A stretch of 64,000 bases of DNA from Pseudomonadota bacterium (GTDB lineage: Bacteria; Pseudomonadota; Alphaproteobacteria; Rhizobiales; Methylopilaceae): contig JAEWFF010000071.1 of the NCBI GenBank assembly GCA_023388965.1, positions 62,001 to 126,000 on the forward strand, read 5' to 3'. This document shows positions 43,990 to 53,969 of this stretch, piece after piece. A program made the translations under genes and the position numbers. The notes under the pieces were generated by a model that was not told the origin of the DNA, did no database searches, and was given only the letters and a program-made list of their open reading frames with translations. The first letter of the stretch is position 1. The number at the start of each line of letters is the position of its first letter.

Positions 43990-44911
43990 CGCCCTCGCCG
44001 GGCTGCCAGTTCATCGTGTCCGCGGTGGAAAATTGCGTTGTCCATGGCCCCTGCGGCAGGCCTTCGGGAGCCGGCTGCGCCAGCAGGTTCTGATATTCCG
44101 CGCGCGAAACGAGCCGCGCGCCCATCTGCTCGACCCAGGGCCGCATGACCTGATGGTCCACCGCCGTCACGCCGAGTGCTTCGAGGTGCTGATAGAGGCT
44201 GAGGATCGCGAGCTTCGATGCATCGTTCTCCGTGTGGAACATGCTTTCGGCCGTAAATACGGGCCCGAGCGCAACGCCGAACACCCCGCCGACAAGCTCG
44301 CCCCCGGCGTTCCAGACCTCGACCGAATGCGCATATCCCTTTTCGTGCATCTCCTGCAGCAGCCTGCGCGTCGACGGATGAATCCACGTCACATGGATTT
44401 TCCGGCGCGGGGCCGCGCAGTTTTTCACGACCTCGTAGAATGCCCGGTCCACCGTCACGCGGAAAGGTGCGTTCTTCATGGAACGGCGGAAGCGACGCTG
44501 TATGTGCACATCGCGGACCATCATCACCGCGCGCTCATCCGGCGACCACCATTTGCGCGGGCCGCAAAAAGACACCTGATAGAAACCGGCCTTCATGCCG
44601 GCGAGCACACCATCGGCCGTATCGTCGTGAACCGGGCCGCCATAGCCCTGCGGACGCTTCCACATCGACGCCGCCCCCGGAACAGTCGGGCCCGGCACGA
44701 GCATCCGCCACAAGGTCTGTGCGAAAAGAAACGGCGCGTCGCCGATGCGCTTGGGCATAAGCGCGTAGGCGCAACCCATGATCACACGGCGCAGGCGGGC
44801 CGGGAGGGTTTCCGAAAAGTCCTGTTCGGACGGAGGTGGCAATGGAAGCACCGCAATACCCGTATCTGGATTTTCGGCCGGCAACCTATTTTCCCCGCTC
44901 AAATTTTCCAT
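43973..44911 (-). CDS. aat: Leucyl/phenylalanyl-tRNA-protein transferase family protein (paralogue 1)
   Basis: Transfers Leu or Phe from tRNA to N-terminal Lys/Arg of proteins, marking them for ClpAP. It has 312 residues from ATG 44911, longer than the usual ~230. The extra ~75 residues are a variable N-terminus (FAQTLWRMLVPGPTVPGAAS). The family block is KWWSPDERAVMMVRDVHIQRRFR, with YAHSVEVWNAGGELVGGVFGV and ENDASKLAILSLYQHLEALG. The catalytic Glu of HSVEVW and the Asp-x-Gln (VDHQ) are kept. It sits next to a second copy at 44952. Its 3' end overlaps the RsmB-like gene by 17 bp, convergent. Confidence 0.85.
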   Translation of the reverse strand: MENLSGENRLPAENPDTGIAVLPLPPPSEQDFSETLPARLRRVIMGCAYALMPKRIGDAPFLFAQTLWRMLVPGPTVPGAASMWKRPQGYGGPVHDDTADGVLAGMKAGFYQVSFCGPRKWWSPDERAVMMVRDVHIQRRFRRSMKNAPFRVTVDRAFYEVVKNCAAPRRKIHVTWIHPSTRRLLQEMHEKGYAHSVEVWNAGGELVGGVFGVALGPVFTAESMFHTENDASKLAILSLYQHLEALGVTAVDHQVMRPWVEQMGARLVSRAEYQNLLAQPAPEGLPQGPWTTQFSTADTMNWQPGEGVRDAA

Positions 44912-44951
44912 GAATTTACGGCCGGTCGCGAAGCGTTTCCCGGCAACAGGG

Positions 44952-45830
44952 TTAATCAATCGCGCTCGCAATCGTGCTCGATGCGGCGGCGCGCGGGTTC
45001 CAGAGCGCGGATTCCTCGGCGGTAAACTGCGCCGTCCATACGCCGGGCCGTGAACATGGCGGCCCCGGCTGCGCGACATTTGCAAGAAATTCCTCGCGCT
45101 CGATCAGAATCGCCCCCTGCTCCACCGACCAGTTTGCGGGCCGCTGGTGATCGATCATCCGCATGCCCCAGGCATGAAGATGGTGGCAGAGGCTGATGAC
45201 CGCGATTTTCGAGGCATTGTCCTCCGTGTGGAACAGGCTGTAGCCGCTGAACACTGGCCCCGCGGCAACGCCGAAACCGCCGCCGACGAGATTGCCGGCC
45301 TCGTCCCAGACCTCGACCGAATGCGCGAGGCCGAGCGCATGCATCCGGCTGAACATCTGCCGGACATCGGGCCGCAGCCAGGTGATGCCGAACCGCCGCC
45401 GCGGCATCCCACATCGGCGCAGGACGTCATCGAAGGCGGTGTCGAAGGTGACGCGGTATCCGGCCTTGCGGACATGCTTGCGCAGCTTTCGCGGCACATG
45501 CACGTCCTCGAGCCATGTCACGGCCCGCTGCGGCGGCGACCACCATTTCCACGGGCCCCAATGCTGCATGAGGTGGAACCCCCGCCGCATGCCCTCATAC
45601 ATGGCCTCCGGGGAACGATCGCAGACAGGGCCGGCATAACCGGCCGGCCAGTCCGGCATGGATTGCACATCCGGAATGCGCGGGCCGGGCCGCAGCCAGG
45701 CATAGATAGTCGCGGGCCACAGCAGCAGAACGGACTTCACCCGCACCGGCCGGAGCGAAAAGACCAGTGCCCCCACCTGATGGCGAAGCCAGGCAAGAAA
45801 ACCTTCCCGATCCGGTCCCGTCGCGGACAT
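44952..45830 (-). CDS. Leucyl/phenylalanyl-tRNA-protein transferase family protein (paralogue 2)
   Basis: Second Aat-family protein in tandem, 292 residues from ATG 45830. Matching blocks are GPWKWWSPPQRAVTWLEDVHVPRKLRK, LGLAHSVEVWDEAGNLVGGGFGV, FSGYSLFHTEDNASKIAVISL and MIDHQRPANWSVEQGAILIE. The Glu of HSVEVW and the Asp-x-Gln remain. It has about half-identical blocks to its neighbour and the same extended N-terminus, so the pair came from duplication. It may differ in amino-acid or protein target. The gene is divergent from guaA. Confidence 0.83.
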   Translation of the reverse strand: MSATGPDREGFLAWLRHQVGALVFSLRPVRVKSVLLLWPATIYAWLRPGPRIPDVQSMPDWPAGYAGPVCDRSPEAMYEGMRRGFHLMQHWGPWKWWSPPQRAVTWLEDVHVPRKLRKHVRKAGYRVTFDTAFDDVLRRCGMPRRRFGITWLRPDVRQMFSRMHALGLAHSVEVWDEAGNLVGGGFGVAAGPVFSGYSLFHTEDNASKIAVISLCHHLHAWGMRMIDHQRPANWSVEQGAILIEREEFLANVAQPGPPCSRPGVWTAQFTAEESALWNPRAAASSTIASAID

Positions 45831-45956
45831 CTGCCCCGTATTTCCTTTCCGTTTGGAGGCACAATGGCCCAACTTTCCCCCAATCCGGTAAACGTGCCGG
45901 GGGATCGCGGCCCCAAGGCCGTTGCAGCGCGCCCGCGTTTCCCCTAACCCCTTGCC

Positions 45957-47519
45957 ATGCAAGCTGCTCCCGCTCACGACCGCATCCTCATCGTCGACTT
46001 CGGGTCGCAGGTGACCCAACTCATCGCCCGCCGCGTGCGCGAACAGGGCGTCTATTGCGAGATCGTCCCCTCGCAGAAGGCGGACGAGGCCTTTAAAACC
46101 TTCGGGGCCAAGGCCGTCATCCTCTCCGGCGGCCCCGCCTCCGTCACCGAACTGGACACGCCCCGCGCGCCGCAGGCCGTGTTCGACAGCGGGCTGCCGG
46201 TGCTCGGCATCTGCTATGGCGAGCAGACCATGGTCGCCCAGCTCGGCGGCGGCGTCGAAGCCGGGCATGACCGCGAATTCGGCCGCGCCGAGGTCGAGGT
46301 CGTGTCCGGGAGCGCGCTGTTCGAAGGTGTCTGGCAGACAGGCAAAAAGTATCCGGTCTGGATGAGCCATGGCGACCGCGTCACCTCCCTGCCCCCGGGC
46401 TTCAAAACCATCGCCGTCTCCGACAACGCACCGTTCGCCGCCATCGCGGACGAAGCGCGGCGCTATTACGCCGTCCAGTTCCATCCCGAAGTCGTGCATA
46501 CGCCGGACGGCGCGCGGTTGATCCGCAATTTCGTCCGCGACATCGCCGGCGCGGATGGCGACTGGACTATGGCGGCCTATCGCGCGGAAGCCGTGGCCAA
46601 GATCCGCGAACAGGTCGGCAATGGGCGCGTCATCTGCGGGCTTTCAGGCGGCGTGGATTCATCGGTCGCGGCGCTCCTGATCCATGAGGCCGTCGGCGAG
46701 CAGCTCACCTGCGTCTTTGTCGATCACGGCCTGCTCCGCAAGGACGAGGCCGAGCAGGTCGTCACGCTGTTCCGCAATCATTACAACATCCCGCTCGTCC
46801 ATGTGGACGCATCCGACACCTTCCTCGGAGCGCTGGACGGGGTTTCGGACCCGGAGCAAAAGCGCAAAACGATCGGCCGGCTGTTCATCGACGTGTTCGA
46901 GGCGGAAGCGAAAAAGGTCGGCGGCGCGGATTTCCTTGCCCAGGGCACGCTTTATCCGGACGTGATCGAAAGCGTCTCATTCCATGGCGGGCCGAGCGTG
47001 ACGATCAAATCGCACCACAATGTCGGCGGCCTGCCCGAACGCATGAACATGAAGCTCGTCGAACCGCTGCGCGAGCTTTTCAAGGACGAGGTGCGCGAGC
47101 TCGGCCGCGAACTCGGCCTGCCCGACGCCTTTGTCGGCCGCCACCCCTTCCCCGGTCCCGGCCTTGCCATCCGCATTCCCGGCGAGATCACGCGCGAGAA
47201 AATCGCGATCCTGCAGCAGGCGGACGCCATCTATCTCGACGAAATCCGCAAGGCCGGGCTTTACGACATCATCTGGCAGGCTTTCGCTGTGCTGCTCCCG
47301 GTGAAGACGGTCGGCGTCATGGGCGACAGCCGTACCTACGACCACGTTCTTGCCCTGCGCGCCGTCACCTCGACCGATGGCATGACGGCGGATTTCTACC
47401 CGTTCGACATGAACTTCCTCGGCCGCGCGGCAACACGCATCATCAACGAAGTGCGCGGGATCAACCGCGTCGTCTACGACGTGACCTCGAAGCCGCCCGG
47501 CACGATCGAGTGGGAATAA
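45957..47519 (+). CDS. guaA: GMP synthase (glutamine-hydrolysing)
   Basis: Converts XMP to GMP with ATP and glutamine ammonia. It has 520 residues. The class I glutamine amidotransferase domain (1-~200) has VLGICYGEQTMVAQLGGGVEAG with the catalytic Cys, and VQFHPEVVHTPDG with His and Glu. The ATP-pyrophosphatase P-loop is ICGLSGGVDSSVAALLIHEA, and the dimerisation domain closes at EVRGINRVVYDVTSKPPGTIEWE, the standard C-terminus. It is the last gene of the guaB...guaA stretch and convergent with the autotransporter gene. Confidence 0.98.
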   Translation: MQAAPAHDRILIVDFGSQVTQLIARRVREQGVYCEIVPSQKADEAFKTFGAKAVILSGGPASVTELDTPRAPQAVFDSGLPVLGICYGEQTMVAQLGGGVEAGHDREFGRAEVEVVSGSALFEGVWQTGKKYPVWMSHGDRVTSLPPGFKTIAVSDNAPFAAIADEARRYYAVQFHPEVVHTPDGARLIRNFVRDIAGADGDWTMAAYRAEAVAKIREQVGNGRVICGLSGGVDSSVAALLIHEAVGEQLTCVFVDHGLLRKDEAEQVVTLFRNHYNIPLVHVDASDTFLGALDGVSDPEQKRKTIGRLFIDVFEAEAKKVGGADFLAQGTLYPDVIESVSFHGGPSVTIKSHHNVGGLPERMNMKLVEPLRELFKDEVRELGRELGLPDAFVGRHPFPGPGLAIRIPGEITREKIAILQQADAIYLDEIRKAGLYDIIWQAFAVLLPVKTVGVMGDSRTYDHVLALRAVTSTDGMTADFYPFDMNFLGRAATRIINEVRGINRVVYDVTSKPPGTIEWE

Positions 47520-47552
47520 GTCTGGCCCATCCCGACGCTCCGGGAACCCTGC

Positions 47553-50500
47553 CTACCAGTTGACCCGCAGGCCGAGATTCGCCGCCCAGTAATGATTGTC
47601 GCCGGCGCTCTCGAACGCCGCCGCATAGCGCGCCTCGCCGTAAAGGCTTGCCCGCTCGGAGAACTCGTAGGTACCGCCGAGACCGACTTCACCCCAGAAT
47701 TTGCGGGGTTCCTGCGAGAACCTCTCGCCGCCGACCGTCGTCTCGGTGTCGCCCATGAATTCATACAGCAGATTGGCGATGCCATAGGCCTGATAACGGC
47801 GCGCATCCTGCGTCGCCGAAACCGTTTCAACACGCACGCCGAGACGGCCGAGAAGGCTTTCACCGCCGGTCGCGCGCACGGCAGCGCTGTTCGGAACTTC
47901 GCTATCGGGATTTCCCATCGTGAAATCCTCGACCGACAGATTCGAATAGATGATCTGGCCCTGGGGCACGAAGACGAGGCCCGGCCGCGCTTCGAATTTC
48001 TGCCCCAGTTCGAGGCTGAGGGCATAGGCGTCCGAACGGGCGCCTTCGACGATCGCGCCGAAGTCGGACGAAGACAGATCGCTGTCCTGCCATGTGTATT
48101 GACCCACGGCGTCGATATAGAGACCGCGAGAACCGAGCCAGGTCAGATTGGCCCCGATGCCGAGCGCGTCGGTATCCACGCTGCCGCTGCGGCGGCTGCC
48201 GTCCACCGGCGACGCAGTGACGGCGACATCCACCTTCTGCGTGCCATAGGTTCCCATGACACCGAGAACCAGCACACCACTGTCGCGGTCAATGACCACG
48301 CCTTCCGCACCGACCTGGCCGAACCAGATATCCTGCTCGTAGCCAGTGCCCGTCTCGGGGGCAGCCTTGGCGAAATGCCCGACCACGCGCGCCCATACGC
48401 CGCCGCCGACGATCGGATCGCCGAAAGCGGCATCCGTAAACCCGGAGGATCGTTCACGGCGGCAGGTTTCGCGACGATGCCGCTCCTCCTCGCTCTCGCG
48501 CGAACGCAGCCACGGATCATTGCCGCAATCGTCATGAGCCGCCCACTGGCGGTTCCCGGTGCGCTGCTGGAGCGTGCCGATGGTGATGTGCGAGAATCCG
48601 AGAAGCGCGCTCGAGAACGCCTCGATGGTTTGCGTACCGGTCGAGATATCGGAACGCAGATACCAGTTGCCGTCATCGGGGTCGGCAAGGCCGCCCTGGA
48701 ACAGATTGTACTCATAGGCGCCGGCAAACAGTTTCGGCGATGTGAAGACACCGGACGAATCGCCTCCCACGTCAACGACCATGATGCCGTCGCCCGTTGT
48801 CCGCGCGCCGGGGCTGTCCGCATCGCGCGCGATACGCAATCGCGACGATCCGGACGTATCGCCGTTGACGACCAGAAGATCGGTCGGCGACGTGTCGGTG
48901 CCGAGATAGGTGTTCAACCACACCTCGCTCGCGCCAAGACCCGCATAATCGCCAAGCACGGTAACGACATCCACGACCGAGGTATCCGCAGCCCCATTGG
49001 TGAGCGCGAGCACGCCGCTGTTGTTGACGACGGAAACGGCGTCGCCCAGTACGGGATTGAGCCCGTTACCGGCGAACAGAGTGCTGGTCGAGCCGATGTC
49101 GAGATTGTCGCCGAAGACCAGATCGTCGGTCAGCGTGAAAATAGCGTTGATGAGATTGATCGTCTCCCAGTCCGAGCCGACATTGAGGCCGCGCACGAGA
49201 TCGTCGTCGGCGAAGCTGTCGAACGATCCGCCGGAATGGGTGAGATTTTGCAGCGTCAGTGTGTCTCCCGCGCCCGCGCCGCCATCGGCATGATAGAGCG
49301 TCGCAAGATTGACACCGTTGAGGGTCAGCGCATCATTATCGCCTGCCCCCATCTCGATGCTGCCGTCGAGCGTGCCGCCGGTCCAGTTGACGATGTCCGT
49401 ACCGTCCCCCATGGCGACGACGCCGGTGACGTCCTCGTCTTCGAGATTGACGACATCGTCGCCGCTGCTGCCGGTGACGGCAATCGCATTGAAGGCTGAG
49501 GCAATGATGCTGCCGGCATTGGTGAACACGGTTCCGCCGGCAGCCGCCGAAAGATCGACCACCGCTTCCGTGCTCTGCGATGTCAGCACGCCGGTATTGA
49601 TGGTCTCCGCCGCGCCCAGGATGTGGATCGCCGAACCGCCGTCGGCATCGACATCGATCGTGGCCGCGGTTGCGGCGGTTCCGGTCGTATTGATCGTAAG
49701 GCCGTGCGCGCCCGTGCCGGTAACGTGAATATCGTAACCCGATCCGATATCCAGATCCTTGGCCGTCGCCGAACCATCGGCAAGTTCGAACGCATAGCCG
49801 ACGCTGCCGGCGCCGTTGGCATTGACCGTGACGGTTGAGTCTTCCGTCGTCGAGACCCCGGTGCGCACGCCCGCGCCCGTGCCGTGCATATTTATCGTGG
49901 TTCCGGCGAACGCGATGCCTTCGAGTTCCCCCGCGTTCTCGATGCCGTTGCCGGTGCCGGCGGCTTCGGTTGTGATATCGACCACGCCAAGCGACACGCC
50001 CGCCGCATCCGTACCGACGAGAACGCCATGCGCCGATCCATTTGCGGAAATAGTGCCGCCGATACCGGAGCCGTCGAGATCACCACCATTGCGGACATGA
50101 ATGCCGGCAACACCGTCCGTGACGACGATGTTCGCCGTATTGCTCACATCGGTGCGCCACGGGCCGCCGCCCTCGACCAGAATGCCGGTGCCGTCGGCGA
50201 TTTCGATATCCGCGTCGTTGTTCAGCACACCGCCACTGCGGGCGATGACGCCGGTCGAATCCGCGCCGTCGAGATCGATCAACCCATTGTTTTCGAGCGT
50301 CCCGCCCCATTGCGTGACGAGACCCACGGCACTGCCCGCCGCAGAGGCGATATCGGCATCGTTGGTGAGGGTCGAGGTCTGCGCCGGATCGCCGTAGGTG
50401 TCATTGATGTTGTGTTTTCTTCCGTCGACCTGGCCGGCGATGGAATTGGGGCCCGTCAGCTGGATATCGGCGTTGGCGTCAATCGTACCGACAGCGCCAC

Positions 50501-53021
50501 CATCTATCCTCACGGCGGTTGCGCCATCTCCGGATACCACGACCACATTTCCCGTGCCGAGATTGATATTCACGTTCGCGCCCGTGCCCTGAATGGCCGT
50601 GGAGCCTGCGCCCGAAGCGGTCATGGAGATGGGATCGCCATCCTCGTTGGTGCCGTCGAAACTGGCGCCGTTCTCGATCCGGAACAGAACCGAATTGTCC
50701 GTGCTGACATCGAGTGATGTCGCATTCGTGTTGATCGTCGAGCCCGCGCCGTGGACGAAGTAGCCGATCTGATTGGTGCCGCCGGAGAAATTGACCGTGT
50801 TGCCCGCGGAGAGATTCACCTCGGCGCCCGCGCGCGCATGCACGCCCACGGCCCTGTTGCCGGTGAGGTTAATGGCGCCGTCGATATCCGCTTCGGCATT
50901 AATGCCCTCAGCCCAGACGCCGTAATTGCGGGCCCCGGTCGTGGGGCTGAGCCCGCCAGCGACATTGACGGTACCGGTATTCGAGATCGCACCATGAGCG
51001 TTCGACGAGCCGACGCTCTGCACGAACAGGGCGATGCCGTTGGCGCCATCAAGGTTGATGGTGCCCTCGTTGACAACCCGGGAATCCGTCCCGTCGCCAT
51101 TATTGTACGCATACATGCCGACATTGCGTCCGCCATGGGTGCCCAGAATGTCGATCGTGCCGCTGTTGACGAGTTCGGAACCGGCTTCCGTTGCTGATGT
51201 CACCATCGCGGTCGCGTTGCCGACACCTGCGCGGATGGTGATCGTACCGTCATTACGGGCGACGGACGGACCGTTTCCAGCCGTCGCGCGAATTCCGTAT
51301 TGCGCACCGGCATTGGCGACATCCACGGTCGGATCGCCCAGCGCGTACTGCGCCGACTGCCCGATGGTGATGCCGCCGGTCGAAGTGAATGTACCGCCAT
51401 CGACAATGGCGCCGCTGACCGAACCCGACGTGAAATTATTGTTCACGCCGACATTGATCTGGCCGGTATTGGTTGCCTCCGCACCATCCGACAGCTTGAT
51501 GCCGAAATTTTCCGGGCTCGGCTGACCGTTCTGAAGTTCGGTCCAGGTCCAGCCGGCGACGTTGATGACGCCGTTGTTGTCGAAACTCGCATTGTCGCCG
51601 AACGCCTCGACCGCATAGCCTTCCACATAGGCATGGAATTCAGGATAGCCGCCCGCCTGCGACGTATCCCAGTTCTCACCCTGGAAATATCCGGCCGACA
51701 CCACGCCGTTGTTTGCGCCCGAGGTCGCGCCGGTTCCCGTGCCGTCGATGCGCATGCTGGTGTAATGACCAGACAGAGCGCCATCATTAGTGATGGTGCC
51801 GCCATTGGTCGCGAGCACGGCCGCGCTGCCATTGTTGAGCCGGTGGTCGATCTGTCCCGTCGATGTGATAGTGCCCGTCGCATTCGCGCCATCGGCATGA
51901 ATGACGATATTCGGGCCGACGGCGTCGAACACCCGGTCGTTCAGATCGTCGGCGCTGATATTGTAGGCCATGGCCTCGTCGCTGAACGAAATGGCCTTGG
52001 CGAATTCGCTGTCATACAGGGCCTGATAATCCGCAATCGTGGGGTTGACGATCGGGTCTCTGGCGCCATCGACCGGCACGAGATTTCCGGCATTCATCTC
52101 GGTGCGCAGATAATCGTTGTAGGCTTGCAGGCTCGCCTCGTCGGTGACGGAATGTTCGACGCCCAGGGCATCGGTAAACGTTCCGCCGAACGTTGCCACG
52201 CGCAGCGTGATGTTCTGCGTGAAGTCGGTGGGCGCGGTCGCCGCCTCCATCAGGATGAGATTGCGCGACTGCCAATTGACGGTAGCCGCGTTGCTGGTGC
52301 CGTCGGCGTAGGTCAAGGTGGAGCCCTTGGCCGCCATCCGGATTTTCTGCGGCTGATCCATCGGCGAGTTCAGGTCGCTGTTGCCGATATCGACATTGAG
52401 CGTGCCGCCCGTCTCGTCGACATGGCCCAGGCGCGCGTCGATGTATTGACGATCCTTGACATGATAATAGTCCGCATAGCGCGTGGAATCGGCCCAGTTG
52501 GTTTCGTCGATATTGCCCGTATTGTAGGTGCTGATCGTCAGGGTTCCGCCGGTTTCCGGATCGGGCACGAGAAGAGTCTCGCTCCGCGCACCGAGTTCGA
52601 CACGCGCGGCGTTCGGATCGCCGGTGACGAACTGGCCGTTTGCGAAATAGGTGCCCAGCGAATCATAGGTCACGCCGACAAGGCCGGGGTCGAAATAGGT
52701 GCCGGCGTCAGAGCCCAGATTGACGGTTTCGCCATCCGTCACCACGACGGCCCCGAGCTTGTTGTCGTTGAACACGCCGGGCGTCGCTCCCGGATCGGGC
52801 ACCGAGGCGGCGCCTTCGGTCCAGTATTCTCCCACGGCGCAATTGCCGCCGCCCGGCAGGGGCGTGCCCGAGGCCGGCAGATCGGTTGGCCCGGTTGTCA
52901 CACTTGCGACACTCGTCTGACATTCCGAGGCTTGCGCCCGCCCGATCGGCATGACCCAAAGGGCCACCCCGGCCATGAGAACCGAGACTGCGATCTGCGA
53001 TTTTCCCGAGCGAAATGTCAT
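47553..53021 (-). CDS. Large autotransporter (type Va) with beta-barrel domain
   Basis: Surface protein of 1822 residues from ATG 53021, with GAGAGG upstream; the ATG at 53048 is weaker. The signal peptide is MTFRSGKSQIAVSVLMAGVA ... GRAQA. The passenger (~33-1500) is Gly, Asn, Thr and Asp-rich with few lysines and short repeats of the type NNGVINVAG, NTGTVNVAGG, NDGTITI, i.e. a parallel beta-helix. A charged linker with two cysteines (CGNDPWLRSRESEEERHRRETC) precedes the autotransporter barrel (~1550-1822), which ends in ANLGLRVNW, a terminal aromatic beta-signal. An adhesin or biofilm role is inference. No other surface genes are adjacent. Confidence 0.9.
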   Translation of the reverse strand: MTFRSGKSQIAVSVLMAGVALWVMPIGRAQASECQTSVASVTTGPTDLPASGTPLPGGGNCAVGEYWTEGAASVPDPGATPGVFNDNKLGAVVVTDGETVNLGSDAGTYFDPGLVGVTYDSLGTYFANGQFVTGDPNAARVELGARSETLLVPDPETGGTLTISTYNTGNIDETNWADSTRYADYYHVKDRQYIDARLGHVDETGGTLNVDIGNSDLNSPMDQPQKIRMAAKGSTLTYADGTSNAATVNWQSRNLILMEAATAPTDFTQNITLRVATFGGTFTDALGVEHSVTDEASLQAYNDYLRTEMNAGNLVPVDGARDPIVNPTIADYQALYDSEFAKAISFSDEAMAYNISADDLNDRVFDAVGPNIVIHADGANATGTITSTGQIDHRLNNGSAAVLATNGGTITNDGALSGHYTSMRIDGTGTGATSGANNGVVSAGYFQGENWDTSQAGGYPEFHAYVEGYAVEAFGDNASFDNNGVINVAGWTWTELQNGQPSPENFGIKLSDGAEATNTGQINVGVNNNFTSGSVSGAIVDGGTFTSTGGITIGQSAQYALGDPTVDVANAGAQYGIRATAGNGPSVARNDGTITIRAGVGNATAMVTSATEAGSELVNSGTIDILGTHGGRNVGMYAYNNGDGTDSRVVNEGTINLDGANGIALFVQSVGSSNAHGAISNTGTVNVAGGLSPTTGARNYGVWAEGINAEADIDGAINLTGNRAVGVHARAGAEVNLSAGNTVNFSGGTNQIGYFVHGAGSTINTNATSLDVSTDNSVLFRIENGASFDGTNEDGDPISMTASGAGSTAIQGTGANVNINLGTGNVVVVSGDGATAVRIDGGAVGTIDANADIQLTGPNSIAGQVDGRKHNINDTYGDPAQTSTLTNDADIASAAGSAVGLVTQWGGTLENNGLIDLDGADSTGVIARSGGVLNNDADIEIADGTGILVEGGGPWRTDVSNTANIVVTDGVAGIHVRNGGDLDGSGIGGTISANGSAHGVLVGTDAAGVSLGVVDITTEAAGTGNGIENAGELEGIAFAGTTINMHGTGAGVRTGVSTTEDSTVTVNANGAGSVGYAFELADGSATAKDLDIGSGYDIHVTGTGAHGLTINTTGTAATAATIDVDADGGSAIHILGAAETINTGVLTSQSTEAVVDLSAAAGGTVFTNAGSIIASAFNAIAVTGSSGDDVVNLEDEDVTGVVAMGDGTDIVNWTGGTLDGSIEMGAGDNDALTLNGVNLATLYHADGGAGAGDTLTLQNLTHSGGSFDSFADDDLVRGLNVGSDWETINLINAIFTLTDDLVFGDNLDIGSTSTLFAGNGLNPVLGDAVSVVNNSGVLALTNGAADTSVVDVVTVLGDYAGLGASEVWLNTYLGTDTSPTDLLVVNGDTSGSSRLRIARDADSPGARTTGDGIMVVDVGGDSSGVFTSPKLFAGAYEYNLFQGGLADPDDGNWYLRSDISTGTQTIEAFSSALLGFSHITIGTLQQRTGNRQWAAHDDCGNDPWLRSRESEEERHRRETCRRERSSGFTDAAFGDPIVGGGVWARVVGHFAKAAPETGTGYEQDIWFGQVGAEGVVIDRDSGVLVLGVMGTYGTQKVDVAVTASPVDGSRRSGSVDTDALGIGANLTWLGSRGLYIDAVGQYTWQDSDLSSSDFGAIVEGARSDAYALSLELGQKFEARPGLVFVPQGQIIYSNLSVEDFTMGNPDSEVPNSAAVRATGGESLLGRLGVRVETVSATQDARRYQAYGIANLLYEFMGDTETTVGGERFSQEPRKFWGEVGLGGTYEFSERASLYGEARYAAAFESAGDNHYWAANLGLRVNW

Positions 53022-53450
53022 GAATTGCGACCTCTCGAATGCACGCACCGGGCGCGCAGTGATCTTTATTGTTTACTTAAAGTTGTATTTATGCGCGCAC
53101 ACAGCCCGGCGGGGCCCATTGCAGACTGAGGGGAATCATATCCCTTTCAGTCAATCTTTAATTGATTAAAAAATGATAGCAACTATCGATTGTGTTACAT
53201 TCTAAGTCTCGCGGATGGGCGAAGAGCACACATCAATCGAGGGCGGACTGCAGAGTATCGCTGCCGCCACCGAAGCCGAGGTGGAGGAAGCCTCGACTAA
53301 CCACAAATTTTGCTCTTCAAAATTCCCTTTCAAATTCAATAGTATATCGGCCTAACACTGTTGTTTTCGGCAATTTCCGTAGTACGCTTATTTTTACAAG
53401 ACAAATCAATGGCTTGGGTCGAGAAAGACCAATCGATTGGGAGTGACGCG
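53022..53450. other. AT-rich intergenic region upstream of the autotransporter
   Basis: The 430 bp between the autotransporter and the ArsC-like gene are clearly AT-richer than the rest of the window, especially 53060-53100, 53130-53210 and 53310-53420. They include TTAATTGATTAA and runs of A and T. I see no convincing ORF and no RNA gene. Promoters for both divergent genes must lie here. Foreign origin or curved DNA are both possible. Confidence 0.5.
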
Positions 53451-53798
53451 ATGACCACCCTCTACGGCATTCCGAACTGCGACACGGTGAAGAAGGCGCG
53501 CACCTGGCTCGACGCGCAGAAAGTCCCGTACGATTTCCACGACTTCAAGAAGCAGGGCGTGGACAAGGATCGGCTGAAAGACTGGTCCGACAAGGCCGGC
53601 TGGCAGATCCTGCTCAACAAGGCCGGCACGACCTTCCGCAAGCTGCCGGACGCGGACAAGGAAAACCTGACCGAGGCCAAGGCGCGCCGGCTGATGCTGG
53701 AGAACCCCTCCATGATCAAGCGCCCCGTGCTGGAGAAGGACGACCGTCTCTTCGTCGGCTTCAAGCCGGACGAATACGCCGCGATTTTCGGGAAGTAA
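53451..53798 (+). CDS. ArsC/Spx-family protein (YffB-like)
   Basis: Thioredoxin-fold protein of 115 residues. The start TTLYGIPNCDTVKKARTWLD has the single conserved Cys at residue 10, followed by VPYDFHDFKKQGVD and WQILLNKAGTTFRKL. PSMIKRPVLEKDDRLFVGFKPDEY is the family C-terminus. True arsenate reductases have further cysteines or glutaredoxin partners; the YffB group often lacks proven arsenate activity. The frame extends to 53361, but ATG 53451 follows GGGAG at proper spacing. No arsenic genes are nearby. Confidence 0.9.
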   Translation: MTTLYGIPNCDTVKKARTWLDAQKVPYDFHDFKKQGVDKDRLKDWSDKAGWQILLNKAGTTFRKLPDADKENLTEAKARRLMLENPSMIKRPVLEKDDRLFVGFKPDEYAAIFGK

Positions 53799-53969
53799 TG
53801 GCGGAGCGAGTCAGGCTGCGTGTCCCGGACAAGCGAGGCATCGCCGAGCACGATCCGGGACCCATACTCCGTGACCTGACGACTCGATCCTCTGCTTCGC
53901 GTTTCCTCGCCAAGATTGGGCATATGAGTCCCAGGCAGGTGCTGCCGCACCTCCAGGACATGCAGAGAC

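Noticed and set aside
51300..53129. 609-residue + strand frame inside the autotransporter
   Set aside because: Antisense to a passenger with repetitive GC-rich codons; no motif and no start site.
53192..53446. 84-codon frame in the AT-rich gap
   Set aside because: It overlaps the start of the ArsC-like gene in another frame, has no ribosome-binding site and no similarity that I can recognise.
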